DNA of 64,000 nt from Chionis minor (GCA_013398295.1 VZSF01008157.1:48038-112037), one strand, 5' to 3'; shown: positions 22,706-37,700, counted from the stretch's first letter. Numbers and translations: made by a program. The notes: generated by a model from the sequence alone, not told the origin.

Positions 22706-25700
22706 ATGGCGGNNNNNNNNNNNNNNNNNNNNNNNNNNNNNNNNNNNNNNNNNNNNNNNNNNNNNNNNNNNNNNNNNNNNNNNNNNNNNNNNNNNNNNNN
22801 NNNNNNNNNNNNNNNNNNNNNNNNNNNNNNNNNNNNNNNNNNNNNNNNNNNNNNNNNNNNNNNNNNNNNNNNNNNNNNNNNNNNNNNNNNNNNNNNNNNN
22901 NNNNNNNNNNNNNNNNNNNNNNNNNNNNNNNNNNNNNNNNNNNNNNNNNNNNNNNNNNNNNNCGGTGACCCGCCAGGGGCGGTGGGGGCCGGGCGGCGCT
23001 TGGCTTCGGGGCCCGTGGGCCGCGCGTCCCGTGAGAGACCCCGGCCGCGGGGGGCGCCGGGGCGAGGGCGAGGGGCCGGTGGCGGGGTCGGGCTGTCGCC
23101 GGTCAACGGGAGCCCGAGTGTCCCAGGGACACGCTGCCAGCCTGTCTGCCCCGGGCGGTGTCCGGGGAGCGCTCGCTCCCGCCGCCGGGGACGAGGAGGG
23201 CAGGAACGAGCTGCGGTGTGGGAGGGAAGCGCCAGACCCGTAGGTTTGAGAGCCCTTCGCTTCCTCACCGGGCCCAGCTCCCTCCTCCCTGGTGCCGTCG
23301 GAAACGTGCGCGCGGCAGTTCCCGCTGTGTCCTGCCGTGCGGTGCTTAGTGGGGAGAACGTCAGTCACGGGCGAGTGTTTGGGCAGGCCCCTGCTCTGGA
23401 GGGGTTATCCTGATTAAAGAGCTCATCCGGGTTCCAGGAACTGGCGTGTTTCTGAAGCGTTCTGGTGCGCTTTGCCCAGGGGAGCAGACAGTGCCCTGCG
23501 AGGCCGGGGGTGGTGGGAATCCCAGCCCATCTCGCACGTCTCCTTCTCCGGAGCCGGTGAGCTGGTTCCCGGCAGCAGCCGAGCGTCACAGGCTCTGCAG
23601 GCAGCGAGATGGGGAGGTCCCATGGCCGGGAACCTCCGCTGGCTCTGCAGCATCTAGCGCCGGCGGTCGGTTATCTCCCGGGGAACTGGGGAGGAGGGAA
23701 CTATTTCTGTAGAAGGTGAGGCAATTGCTCTAGAAAATTATCCAGCGGATGAAATTAAAAGGAGGAAACAAAACTGAAAGCGGCCTCCGAGGAACAGTAT
23801 TTTCAAAATAATATTAATGGCCTGAGGTGTTTTGTGCCGCTTGTTCGCTGTCAGAAATTGAAGGCTTAAGGAACCGCGCTGGGAAGGAGCTGGCTTCCTG
23901 GTGATGTCATTCCAAGGAGTTAAATTAGATGTTGCTGAGGAGGCACCTGGATGTTGTGCGTAGAATACTGACAAATTGCATGGCCTGTAAAGTTGGGAAA
24001 GCCCTGTTTATGGGTAAGTCATTCCTTGCCCTGGGCTAGTTAAATGTGGCGTTTGAAATGTTAAAAGCATCCAAATGTAGAAACCATGCTGAAGGCACAG
24101 TCATCTTCTGATAGTGACCTCTAACGTTACCCTTCCCTCCTCCTTGCCAAGTCTCACCGCAGGAGCGATGGGCGCAGGAAACCAGTCATGAATAGGACGC
24201 TTTTCTTGGGAAAGGCTGATCAGGTCTTTGGCAGCGTTTGTCCTCGCCCTGCTCTGAGGGGAAGGTTTGGCTCTGAAGAACTGTCAGTCTCGCACACCTG
24301 GGTGTTCCTTGGTGTCATAAGGCCAGTGCCATAGTTTGCGGTTATTACCACGAAGTGCTTTTGTTAGGTACTTTCACAGTTTCCTTTTTTATTGTTGTTG
24401 TTACACCTTTACCTTGCTAAAAGAGACACGTGTGGGTAGGAGAGGGTTGTTCTGCTCCAGTTTTGTGGTTTTGGTTGCACCGAAAGTGCAGGCCTTGCTC
24501 ACAAGTGCCTTTCTGCCAGCCGGGGCAGATTTTCCTGGGGTCCTGGGCATTAACCTCTTCGCTGCTTGAGCCTTCCCTGACATTGCTTGCCTGACTTCTG
24601 TGGCTCCATTGATCAAATGTAAATTAGCGTGATAGTCACTGTATTAGGGAGAGTAGTCGGAGGCTTCATTAGGTGTCTAATGTTTGTAAAACATCTTGAA
24701 CCGTGTAAGGGCTCTGCAGGCACTCTGCATTAATGGGCATGCAGAGATGTATGCTTGAATCTGGTTTAGTACAGTCTTTATGATGTGTCTGTGCTGTCTT
24801 CTATTAAAAAACAGCAAGAATAAGTTAAAACCTCTTTTGAGCCACTGCTCTAAGTCAGCATCAAGGGTTTCCATGTTCTGTACTTCTCTTTAGGAATTAC
24901 AGTATGACAAGATACAGATACTTTGCTTAAGGACTCTCCTGTGTCCAAATGCATGATTCTGTTCTCTGTGGCTTAATAAAAATTAGGCAATTAGCACAAG
25001 TGGAGATCTGTATTTCAGTGATTGTAACTAATGCACTGAAACAGCTGAAAACATGCCAAAGGGCTCACTCACAGATTGTTTAAGGCACAGGAATAGAGTG
25101 CGGTCAGAGGATAATTATTGTCTGCTGCTGCATAAATTGTGGGGGTCCTTATGGAAAAGGGTTGATGTAATTGTGTTAATTTTATCTGCTGAGCAGTGGT
25201 GCTGTTAGTGCCGGCTCCACTGCTGGGGAGCAGCTCATGAGCAGGGACTGGTCCACCCCCAAAAAGTCACTTTTTCTTTTTTTTAACTAATTTTAAAGGT
25301 TTCTAACCCATGAGGACAGTTTTGCCCTTTGCCCAGCTGGTCTGCGAGCTTGAGGTCGCTGGAATTTTGCGAGGGAGAATTTCCTTGTCATCTTCTTGGC
25401 AGCTCTAGATTCTGTCTGATGTTCATGCTTAAGGCTGGATCTTTTTCCTCGTTCTTCAGCACTGGAGGATGTGGAAGCCTCTTAGAAAAAAATACCTCAA
25501 ACTGTTTGGAAAATGTCATTACGAAGTGATCTGCCCAGACTGGTGCTTTTACAGTGCTCTCGCTGCAGACTTCAGATGTGTTGGTGCAGCAGTGGGAAAT
25601 CATAGTTAACCGTAGCAAAGCGATGAACATGAAATTTGCCACACAAAGTAAATTGTGCAGAAGTCAAGAAGGTTTCAGACCTTGCCTGACTCTGGGTTGC

Positions 25701-28700
25701 TAATCGGATTGATAGATGTTGCCTGCAGGTTGTCAGGTGTTGGTGAGTAGCAAGAGTCTCTCCTTCACTGCTGTTTGCATGAAATGAGCTGCGTCTTGGT
25801 CCGGCTCCTCGTCAGTAAAGGTCGTTACTCGGCTGCTCTCACAGGGAGCGCTGACAGGAGCTGGGGTCAGTCGGCTGTGGGGACACCACTGGTGGGTGAG
25901 CGTCGTGACGGGATAGCCTGAAGAACGTTCCACTATTCCTGTTCTGCTTGTAAACGGGCGCTTGAGTTTCCCAGGCTGTGAATCCAGCCTATTTTACTAA
26001 TATGTAATTACTTTATGATCTTATGGTAATATGAGGAGCAGCAGAAGCCGCTCACGGAGTTGTTTACTCTCCCATAAATTTGCAGAGAATTTGAATACTC
26101 TGAATTAGGTAGTTGGTTTATACAGTGTGAAAAGATGGTCAGGACCTACAATTCCAGCCTTTTTCTCCAACAGGAGACATGCTTTTCCCAGGTGAACCGT
26201 GTTGTAGCTGCAGTAGTTTTCCCATGTAATTCTTACAGCTGGCTGGCTTCCTTCATTTAGGCCTCTGTGGAAAAAAGCAATCTCTAGCTGGTTCTAGGCC
26301 CTTCCATGGGTTCTCGGAACGCTGTGATGTGGCCCTGCCAGGAGCGATGGTGCCATTGCGATGAATTAGGTTAATCCGGAGCTCTGTGAGTGAGGTGTGT
26401 TATGTAACTGCGCAATTAAAGTTTGGGGCTCGTCAGGCTGTTTTTTCTTACAGCTGCAGGGAGAAGTTTGCTTCACTACTTTGATTTCTTGCGGTGTATT
26501 TTGGCTCTTGCAGCTTTTGGTCTTCCATGTTTGAGTTTGTCCTCGGGTACTGGGAACGTTCTGGGGTGTGTGTAGAGGATGATGTGGGGGTTTTGTGCGC
26601 CTTCTGGATTAAATGTCAGTTACGGTGCTGTTGTCTGCTCTTCTGAGAGCCTTGAGGCAGACCTTTGCTTTTGTGTTTCAGCCGGTGAGTCTTTAGACTA
26701 TCCATGCAGGTATTTGCATGTACAGACTCAAGATTTCCCTGGTTTGGGACATGCTGGGAGTAAATGTCGTCATTTTGGTTTCTACATTGCAGCTAGTAGT
26801 AAACCCACTCCTTGTTCAGTGGGGGGTGCTGATGTGCAGGGAAATGTGCTGCGGGGTGTGCTGTTCTGCGCCGCAGTAGGGTCGGCGTGATGCTGTCTCG
26901 CTGCAGAAGCTGATCACTGTATATGTTATATATGATCTTGTGTTTTGTTTTTGGGGACCTGCTTTTGCACCTGTAGCCTTCCTCCATGCACCAGAGACAG
27001 AGAGCACAAACACTGCTAATGGGAGAGAGACAGAAAATACCTCTATACCTTTATAAAATCCCAGACTGGTTTGGGTGGGAAGGGACCTTTACAGCCCATC
27101 TGGTCCCACCCGCTGCCACGGGCAGGGACATTCCTGCCAGAGCAGGTTGCTCAGAGCCCCGTCCAACCTGGCCCGGGGTGTTTCCAGGGATGGGGCATCT
27201 CCCACCTCTCAGGGCAACCTGGACCAGCATCTCGCCACCCTCGGTGTAAAAAAATTCTTCCTTATGTCTAAATCTACCCTCTTTTAGTTTAATATGTATA
27301 TAGTGTGTATATATATATATATGTGTGTGTGTATTCCCTTCACTCTAAATCCTCACTCAGTGTAAAACCTCACCTGGAAGAAGGGTCTGGAAAGCGTTCA
27401 GGGAAGTCCACCCTGCATATAGCTCTGTGGCCCGTGTGGTGTTTGGCTTCTCCTCTGAGTCCTGAAAGAGGGGAGGGGAGAGTATCATATGGCCAGTGGC
27501 AAATATGACAGCTAATTTTAAGCTCTAGGCATCTGCCTGCTGTAAACTGTATTGAGATCACCAAACTTATTTTACCCAAGCAGCTGAATAGCATCTGACA
27601 GCTGAGAATCTGGACTGGATTTCAACCAAAAAAAAAGTGCTGGATAAAGACGCTGTATCCCGTTAAAGAAAAAGTCTGTGCAAGAAATGCTTAGTAAAGG
27701 CAGGTGTGTTCCTTTGGTCAGAGTATCCCAAAAAAGATTACTTGGCCAGGCCAGGGTTTTGGAGCCTTCCTTAAATCCTAGATATTTTAAGGTTTTTGAT
27801 GCTGTTTCGTAATGGAGGCAGGAAACGAAGTAGGCGTGAGGGTCAGGAGAGCTGAGAGCGAGCAAGTCTGCCACCTGCTTAAATGTTGAATTTCTGTAGC
27901 TGGGTAGGAGAGCTCTGAGCGCCTGTACCTGTGTGCACAGGGTCTGTCCAGCACATCTAGACCTCAGAGGTGCTGTTTGTACAGATCCCCAAAGTTTCTG
28001 GCGACTTAGACAATGAGGCGGTTGCGAGGTGGGTCTGCATGTGTCTCCTTAGGAGCTGGTGTAGGAGGGGTGGAAGCCACGATCGGCGCTCGAGCGGGGG
28101 CAGCGTGTGGAAGCTCTGAGGAGGCGGCAGAAGTTGTTAGGCAAACGTGGGATCGTGTCAGTGGTGCGCGGGATGGCTGCTTCTCAGAGCTCTTCTGTTC
28201 GGGGAACGAGCAGGGGCTGAGCTTGCAGCAGGGCATGGGGAATAGAAGGAGCCTTGTGCTGGTTCCTTCTCCCACCAGGCAGGCGGCGAGCTCCTCGCGC
28301 TGCATCCTCTGAGCCCCTGGGTGTGCGAGGGGAGCACCAGAACACGAGCTGCTTGTCTTGGTGGCAGGTCCTCTGGGGTGACAGGGCTGGAGCACTTGAA
28401 GAATTAGGGGTTCTGACAAATGTTATAAAAGAGAAAAAAAAAATTGACTAGCTCGCAGGGAGAGAGTTCCTCCAAACAGTCCCCTCCTTGTGAGCCCGTG
28501 GTGCACACAAGCAATGAAAGACAAGCTTCTTCCTGAGCTCCTTGGTGCGACTCTTCCCTGCCTCCTGCGCCCAGCGTGGAGAGGCCCTGAGAAGACACTA
28601 ACCTCCCCGCACAAAGCAATCCATTCAGCCTGGGTCGTATTTTTAGCAAAGCACGATTCTTCTTCAGTTTCAAAAGTAGCAAGTGGGGAACGCAGCCTAC

Positions 28701-31700
28701 ATCAGTGCGAGATGCAGAATGATCTCATTCAGGCTGCAGCATCTGTTTGGATTGAAACAATTACCACTGATATCAGGAGATCTGCATTTTTTCTTGTTAT
28801 AGCCAGGACCGTGGTAAACAAGGACTGTTTTCTCTGTGTGCTTTCTATGTCAGTGGAGCGCAACTGGGGAGAGATGCTTCTGTTCTGTGTCTAGGATCTC
28901 AGACCACAAGCCTTGCATTTCCAGCAACTCTTTGCCTTCGTGCTTTGGAGGTGATTTGCTTTTCCTTTCACAGTCTTTTTTTCTTTGTTAAGCTTTCTTT
29001 TTTCTTTGTTAACTGCCACGTGAGCAGTAGAAATACCTGTGTACTTCCTTCCTGCTGGTGTTATCTGAGGTGCTGTGACTTGTCGATACATCAGTCTGTG
29101 TTAAAGTAAATGCTTAAAAGGAAACAGACCAATGTAAAAAGGTAGAAAACAGTAACCTTTACGTTTGTGTGTTTTTTCTCGTATCTCAGAATACTGATGC
29201 TTTGTGAAAGTTGGTTTTGCCAGGTATCTGTTTCCTTTCTGCCGTTTTCCCAGCTCTTCCCGGCAGTTTGTTGGCAGACAGGATGTTCTGGCACCCAGCC
29301 CTTTAGCTGTATCTATTAGATGATGCTTCCTCATAGCATGACAGGTAAAATTGCTAAAAGAGTCGTGAATCAGGGACTGGTATGCTAAGCAGGTTACGGT
29401 GGTGGCTCAGAGATGAGTTCTGCCATTAATACTGTTCAGCCTTTTCTTTAGACTATACAACAGGGAGCTTCTGAGGGAAGGAACTTTAATAGGATCTGTG
29501 ATTTTCTTTTCCGTTTATGATTACAGAAATGAGAGAGTAAAGTTTTGGTTAAGCTACTTGCTGCCAAGGTTCCAGAAGTGCAGAATTGCTGGTTATTTTT
29601 TCCACGGTATTTTGAATGTTTGATCTGTAATATTCACGGAGAACACGAGCCCCACCACTTGTGATAGAGCTCTGTCCAACCGGCTCATAATCGTCTCTGG
29701 AGCTCGTGGCCCCAGGGAGGGAGGAGCACGGAGCTGCACCGCTCTTGGGGATCTGGGATGCTGCTCCTGCGGCGGAGCAGGGCTGTGGAGCGCCGGCCTT
29801 GAGCTGGGCCAGGGGAGCTACGGCAGTTTCCCATCTCAGGCAGGTGCCTTCCTCGTCCGCTGGAACGGGAGCGGGTGCAGCAGGGATAAACTGAATCCGG
29901 GAGCCATGACAAGACCCTTCCGAGGTGGTGGGTGCATACGCTAGACCGATTCTTGCCACCCTGTTACTCACTCATCTTGTTTCCAATCAACACAGCAATG
30001 TGGTTGTATGTTCTTCCTGTCGCTTGGCTTCAGCGGAGTTACAGCAGGGCTGCAGCTGGTGTGTTGCTGGACTGTAGCTGATAGCAACAGTTAAAAATGA
30101 AAGCGAAGAGCACGCACTTCAGCTGTGGCCCGCGGGCCCTCGGCATGGCAGCACCCTGTGTCTATTGTTTTGCCAGCTGGCAAAACTGGGATGCTTCAGT
30201 GAAAACAACCCTTTGCGTGAGGCGGTTGTGTGGGAATGGCCAATGGCAAGCCTGACTGAGGTTAAAAACATGTGAACTTGTTTCAACACAATTCCCTTTG
30301 TCCTTTCTCTAGTAGGCTTGCTGAACATTGCTCTCCTTCACTGGTGGGCTCCCTCCTCCCCGCTCCGGCTCCTGCGCTGCCTTTGCCGAGATGTGCCCTG
30401 GGAGCGCCGGGGGGCCCTGGCAGCGCTCCCCCCGCGGCCGGGACGCTGCGGCTTGAGCTCAGTCTGTCCGGGGTCGGCAGCTTCGTAGTGAGGGCAGCTT
30501 CCAGTAGATAAACACATTTCTCCCATAAGGATCTGGTCTGTAGGTACTCCCAAAATAAAAATGGGAAGTGGTGGCCGACTCCTACCAAATCTGCTCTGCA
30601 CACTGAGGTCTTGGATTTGGCAGCTTTTGAAAATTCAGGACTAGTCAGCAGTCTTCCCTCTGGCTTTCATTTTGTATACAGGCAGAGGCTTCTCGCCGTG
30701 GTACACTCTAACAGTACATCTTCTACAGTAAGAGCCCCTTTTCCACTCTTTGAATGTGGTGTAGCTACAGCCTGCAGGGAAGACAGTCAAATTCTACCCT
30801 GTTAGGGTTATTGAGAATGTGATTCATGACAGGCAAGTCTTTGCCTCCTCTGGTCAGAACCCCATCCTTAAACATGCCCAAAGCTGCATTTAGTTTTTGA
30901 TAATTTGGTAAAGGTGGACAGAAATACAGAAGTGGATCACTTGTATTATGGTTCCTGCGATAGATGAGCCTAAATTTTTAAAGCTAAAGATTATCTTGGC
31001 GTTTATAGTACCTGGTAGGCTGAAGCCTGACTCTGACTCAGGCCTTGGCCCGTTACAGTAGTGTTGCCAGCTACGGGGATGAAGCTGCTCAGCCCTGAGA
31101 GCGATTGAACGGCTGTGCTTGCTCTGGAGTTGGGTGGAGGTATTTGTATGTAAAAAGTCCTGTGACTCTTCACTCTCTAGTCCTGTGTCTTCTGATTCCG
31201 TTTGCTTTTATTTACCTTGGGTTTCCCTGTAAATAGCTTTCCTACAGCTAACGGTGCAGAGAGACACCTCCGCTTCTGGATCCTTCTTTCAAGAAAATGC
31301 TGAAGCCCAGCTTTTCGGCACAGCCTGGCACGGACCCGGGTTGGAGCCCACAAGTGCAGCTCTGCTCTGGCAGACTGAGGGCTCACCCAGCTATTTTAGC
31401 CTCCTTGGCTTCTGCTTCCCTGCTTCAGCAAAGGCCCGGTTCAGATCAGCTGGCAGTCACCCGAGGGGAGTACAATGACCTGTAATAATCAACTTCAGCT
31501 GTGACACACTCCTGTCCCCTGCGCAGGTGATCCCCGCGGCTGGACTGCTCCGGCAGAAGGTGGCTGGTTGTTGGAGGAGAGAGGAGCTGAGGCTTGTAGA
31601 TATTCTGGCTGCTTCGCTGGTGGGCCATGAAGGATGGCGGCTGAGCTGCTCTTTGTTCTGGTGTTAGAATTCGTCTTTGTGTGGGGCCAGAGTTTTCGTT

Positions 31701-34700
31701 GTGCAAGTGCTTTGGAGGGTGGACAAACAGTGTCTGTTGCTCTGGCTGCAGCAGCGAAGTCCCAAAACTGTCATGCAAGTCTTGACTGCTGTATCTGAGA
31801 GTGGGGTGATGCTGCTTCTGAGCTGGCCTCGTGGTTTTTACATGTGAAGCGATCTAGGAAAGGAAGCAAGTGAATTGAATTACTGAATTTAATTAAATGG
31901 AGCTGAATTAAACTTCAGCACCATGCTACAAGTTCCCTCAGACTGCTTGTCTAAAATGGTGAAGGTAGATGGGAGAAGAGAGAGGAGGGTTTAATTTCCT
32001 TCAGGGGAAACTTTGCTTTCAAGAGTTTAAGGGATGCTGCTTTAAACCATATGTTGTGTGTTTTTAAATGTCCTAAACTGTCTCTGCAAATGCTTGCTCT
32101 TGAGTGTGAGGACTATTTCTAGACCTGTTGCCAAGGCAGTGCCAAGCTTCTGCTTGAGGCTTGCGCCCTTGTTTCTCCTCGATTTAGCTGTGTTTTGAAT
32201 GTAGAAATTGTTCTTGGCCCTGTTTCTTAAGTATGTGGGACTACTGAAAGGTAGGCAGCGCTGTTAATCTTGACTTCGGTGGCTGCTGGGGTTAGGCAGC
32301 ACCTCGTAGGCTGCCTCGATTAACCACGTGCAACTGAGTTTTGCTGGGCTCCAGAAACCAGTGCCTCTGCGCTGTGAAGGGAGGGTGCTCAAAGGTGGCT
32401 TTAGTCTGCTGTTCCATTCCAGTAATGTCCGGCGAGTCAATATCCCCGAGTATCCCAGTTCGTGGCTCTCGTAAATTGATGAAGTGTCCGAGAGCCAGCA
32501 GGACACGAGGTGTGCTGGTTTTAAGAACACTGTGTGCAGAGGAAATCTTGCAGCAACCAGCTACAAGTGTTTTGCAGCACTGAAGAGTTATACCGAGATT
32601 GCTTGGGGATCAAATGCTCGGTCATGGTCAGAACCTGTTCTGATGCTCAATTCCTGTGTTTTGCTTCCTTTCAGAGAAGCAGAATCATTCAAGGAACAAG
32701 GAAACGCATACTATGCCAAGAAAGATTACAACGAAGCATACAACTATTACACAAAAGCCATAGGTGAGAAGAGTTGGTAATAATATTAACAATTGCTGAA
32801 TACTCTGTCTAAAAATCAGAACTGGCTATTGATTTAAAATACACCATCAGGGTTTCTAACAGCACGCGCTGGATGAAAACTTCTTGCCTGCTTTAATTAC
32901 CTTGAGAAATTTCAGCAGATTGCTACGACAAGGCAGTGCCAACGTGGGTGATTGCAGCAGCTCTTTGTTTCTCCTCCAGCCAAGACATTCTTAACGTGAA
33001 ACCAACCCAGCTTTCCTTGTAACACAAGGTCAGCAGCGCTGCCGGACTGAACACCACAACCTTTTGTTCTGCCTGAGTTTATTCCTGTCTGTAGCGCAGG
33101 GAGCGATAGCTTTATGACTTGCTGTTCAAAACAGCTGCTTGACCGTCGGGCGTCATGTTAAGCCACTCAGGTGACATAAATTGGGAGGGAATGTGAGTTT
33201 TTAATCCAACACGTTCTACAAGTTGTGTAGCTGCTTGCAGTACAGACAGTGAGTGCTCTTGTGTCTTCTCCAGATACCTGTCCCAACAATGCCAGTTATT
33301 ATGGTAACAGAGCTGCCACACTCATGATGTTGGGGAGATTCCGAGAAGCCCTTGGAGATGCTCAACAGTCTGTCAGGTTGGACGATAGCTTTGTAAGGGT
33401 ACGTGGAAAACTTTGTGCTTCTTATTCGTGTCTCTACCCTTGTCTCCACACATTGCAGCTCTTGCAGCTCCCTTTTCAATGTCTTCTCAGGGCCATCTAC
33501 GGGAAGGGAAGTGCCATCTTTCCCTAGGGAACGCCATGGCTGCCAGCCGCTGCTTTCAACGAGTTTTAGAACTGGATCATAAGAATACCCAGGCGCAGCA
33601 AGAGGTAAGAGGTCCTTAAAATTCAAATATTCCCAGTAGATGCAGCTGTCAAAGGGAACGGATTGAACTGGTAAGCCTTTCGCTTCGAATTTGCAAAGTG
33701 AGATCACAGTCGTCGCTAGTAATGACTGTGTGCGTGAGGTGATGGGAAAAAATGAGATGCTGTCAAAGTCTCTGTGTCTGGTTTCCAGTAGACCGCAAGG
33801 CTGCGTAGTCACTTTTGTGTGTGACTGTGTCGTCTTAGCGGAAAAGCGTGGAGGCTAAGCTGGTCCTTCACCCAGCCCTCCAGAGGAGAAATGGGAATGG
33901 GGGTAAGGGAGCACGGCAAGGGGTGACGCAGCATGTAGAAGGCTGCTGCCACTTTTGTGTCTCATTCACAGGGGTACATTTTCCTGGGCTACCAGTTAGG
34001 TCACTTGATTTCAAAATGATTTTAATGCTGGCAAAAGCCGTCCTGTAATCTGCATTATTATTCCATGGTCTGCAGTAGTCTTTGCTCTGACACTTTAGGG
34101 ATTGGCTGCTTTAAATGCTGCTTGGTGGCATTTCAGACCAGTGACTGTCCCCAACGCTTGCTGTGTTCTCTTGTCTTTCAGCTGAAGAATGCCAGTACTG
34201 TGCTTGAGTATGAAAAAATAGCTGAAGTGGATTTTGAGAAACGGGATTTCAGGAAGGTAAGATTAACTCGATTGTTTCCTGTAGCGTTACGAAGGGACAT
34301 CTTTCACCTGGCCAGTTCAGCCAGATGCCTGTCTTCATTTCCCCACCTAACGTTAGCTCAGTCTGGTGGGAGGTGCTGTACCCATGCTTGTGCTGTTGAA
34401 GCAGGGCTGTCTTGTGAGCTGCAATAGTTGTGGAAACGGCAGAGCTCATGCTCTCTTAGCGCCGCACCAATGAAAAGGGAAGAGGGCCTGGCTCAGGCTG
34501 ACTGTCCTCATCACTGTTTGCTTTGCAGGGTGAGCAGAACTGTGAACGAGCTGTTTGATACAGGTTTTGTCAGCAGCACCGTTTGATCACGCTTTGTCCC
34601 TAAAATACATGTCCAGGATTCTTCTTTCTCAGCGCCTTAACTTAAAAAAAAAAGAGGAGTCTGTCTGGCAGTGTTGTAGTGAGGGTCATTGAAGGAGGAA

Positions 34701-37700
34701 TGCAGATCTGCGTGGGTCATTCTCTGTTACTGTTTCCAAATCTTTCTTCCCAAGGGCTGTAACAGGATGCAGCTGGTACTGACCTGCTATAACCAGAAAT
34801 GACAGCATGAAATCTGAAAGGCACCAAACACTTCTCGTGCAACTGTTTCTGTTAAGTGGACGCAAGTAAGGCCCAAGTTTGGCCCAGAAAGAAGATTGTC
34901 ACACTCCTAGACTAAGCTCAGGGTTTTGGAAGGGTAAATCCCAGCTTTGTATCAGCTGGTTAGGAGGAGCAGATGGGTTGGACAGTCAATCTGGATTTCG
35001 TGTGTAGGAATTGCCCTGCCTGTATTGCATGTTCTGGGCTTTGCCTCTGTCCGTTCACTCCTCCTGTCTCGCTTCACCGGGGAGGTTTGCATGAAAAGTG
35101 ATCTTTGTTTCTGGAGAGCTGCTCTGGCTCCTTCCTCACCCAGAAGTCACTGGTTTCTCGGCCTGGAGCACAGTGCTTCCCACAGCGGGCAAGCGTGATG
35201 TCATGGGCCGGGGAAGCAGATGAACCTTGCTGGAACAATGACCCTGTTCTCGTGCAGATGTCCCCACCAGCGAGGCAGAGATGGAAAGGACCTATTAGAT
35301 CACCCTGCCCATTGCAGTCAGACCAGTGTAAGATCAGTCCCGGCACTGTACTTTTCTGTGTTTTGTCCGGTCCAAACTGTCTCACTCTATTGAATTTCTG
35401 TCCTACCCACATCTTTATCATGTAGGAAATTGGCTTTTTCTTTAGGGCCTGCAATTTCAGAAGAGTTGAAGGGATGAACCTACAGGTGTCCCTTGAATCT
35501 TCTGGGTAGTGCGGTGTCCTAGTAACATAGCAGGTGCCACGGACTCCTGTACACAAAGCCCTTTAAAAGACAAAACAAAAAACCTGCACGTGAGGAAAAT
35601 GCTCCAATGAGAGGAAAGGGGTGTCTGCTTCTCTTCCTGTTCAAAGGCAAATGTGAAATCTCAAGTGTGGCAATGGTGCAGCCTTTCAGACCAGGCCTTC
35701 AGCTATTTGCTTTGGTCACATGTGTGCTTTTTCTCACACCAGGTTGTATTTTGCATGGATCGTGCTTTGGAGTTCGCTCCTGCGTGTCACCGGTTCAAAA
35801 TCCTCAAGGCTGAGTGTTTAGCATTGTTGGGTCGCTACCCCGAAGCGCAGTCTGTAGCGAGGTGAGTGTCTTAAGGTCCAGAGCTTGAGTATCACCTGGT
35901 GGTGCATCCTGGCTGCTGCTTGGTTTCTACAGCCCAAAATGAATGAGGGAATATAAAAAAGTAGTTGCCCTGAACGCAAGTTGTGATGAGGAAGAGCACA
36001 TGAATTCATCCCCTTTAAAGTTAAGTCGTACTGGGAAACTATTTAGACTCGGTTAATAACCAGCAGTCTTGCTTGAGCAAGTCCCCGTACATTTTGCACA
36101 TCTGTACCATCGACTTGATAAAATAACTAAATATCTCAGTGGAGGAGCTGTTTTGGAGATCAGAAGCAACTGGAATAGGGAAACACTTCATTATTTTTTT
36201 TAATATGTCTATTACAGTGACATCTTACGAATGGACTCAACAAATGCAGATGCTCTGTATGTCCGTGGTCTCTGCCTTTATTACGAGGACTGTATCGAGA
36301 AGGCAGTGCAATTCTTTGTCCAAGCCCTCAGAATGGCTCCTGATCATGAGAAAGCATGTCTCGCCTGCCGTGTAAGTTGTGGGTACTGGGGTTGGGACTG
36401 CAAAATTACCAGGATTTTTTGTGTTTTAACCAAACGCCTAACTTGGTTCTGCTGGATCAACCCCTTCTCCCTCCCTCAGCGTTATCATTCCCCAGATCTC
36501 CAGTAGCACATAGTGTGTCCAGCCCTTCCCAAAGACACTGGCTGCTGCTTTAGGTAAAACTGAGTTGCTAGAAGCCCTTACTCAGATTTTTTTAAAATCC
36601 GTAAATTTACTTCACTGTCACGTTCTTATCTTAAACATTAGGCAATCTGTGTTCCTGTGGAGAATGCCTGTAACTGGCACTGGCTGTTCCTTAGTGCTTC
36701 CCCTGGAGGAAAGGCAAAGTGCTTACAGCTCGTTCCAGCTGCTGTAGTGAGGCTGTGACTTCTGTGTCCTGTAGCAGTGGCTGAAACCGAATTATAACAG
36801 TTATGTTTGAGGACCCTCACCACCAAAATAAGGTGCTTGGTATCCCTGAACCACTTACCTAATGTCCTTATCCAGGTTATATTTTCTTTCAGAATGCCAA
36901 AGCGCTTAAAGCAAAGAAAGAAGATGGGAATAAAGCATTCAAGGAAGGAAACTACAAACTAGCATATGAACTGTACACAGAGGCACTAGGAATAGATCCA
37001 AATAACATAAAAACAAACGCCAAACTCTACTGTAACCGAGGAACAGTTAATTCAAAGGTAAGGAGTGGTCACCTGGCAGGTAGTCTTTCATCATGTTCCT
37101 CCACATGGCTTCTGAATTGCAGGTCACTACTCTGGAAAGCGTAGACTTCTCTGGCTGCTGGGGCAGCTGCATCTTTCTAGAGCTGTAGGCAGCGTTTCAG
37201 GTTTTTGTACTTGCACAGTGATTGGGTCCGTCCCAAACAGCCAACGAAGTTGTCTCCTGCAGAAACAAAACTCAAATACTTGGGCTGCGCAGAGTGGGAG
37301 GGAGAGGAGGAAAGTAGTTTTATCTTAATCGGCATAAAGGCATTCTTACTTCTTTCCTTCCAAGTAATGAGGAGATATATTTTCTTTTCTTATTCCTCTT
37401 ATAGATCATCTGTCTTTGTTTTTTGATCTGAAAACAATGATCTAATTTAAAAGCCACGGACAATTTTCCGGGTTTGCTGTTGTATTTTGGTCATGCACCA
37501 TCCAGAGGAAGAGTCAGTCATGTGACAGTGCTCCCAGTTTCCACCCTGCGCTTCCTCCAGCGCTGGCTCGGTGTGTTGCACTGAGGCTTTTTGACACCCC
37601 CGCTTGGTCAAGAGGCAGAGGCTGTTCTCAAAGCCTGGAAAATGGGATGAGCTGAAGGCAGCACTAGTGGATATTTTACGTGGCTGTTTGTGTCTGAAAA

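Larger units (their letters stand above)
22965..32674 (+). other. DNAJC7 intron 1 (about 9.7 kb)
   Basis: The largest intron in the window. GC-rich and CpG-rich for the first 700 bp after the gap, then AT-rich. It holds one CR1 fragment and a TA/TG microsatellite near 27.1-27.3 kb. No convincing exon of another gene was found on either strand. Confidence 0.7.
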
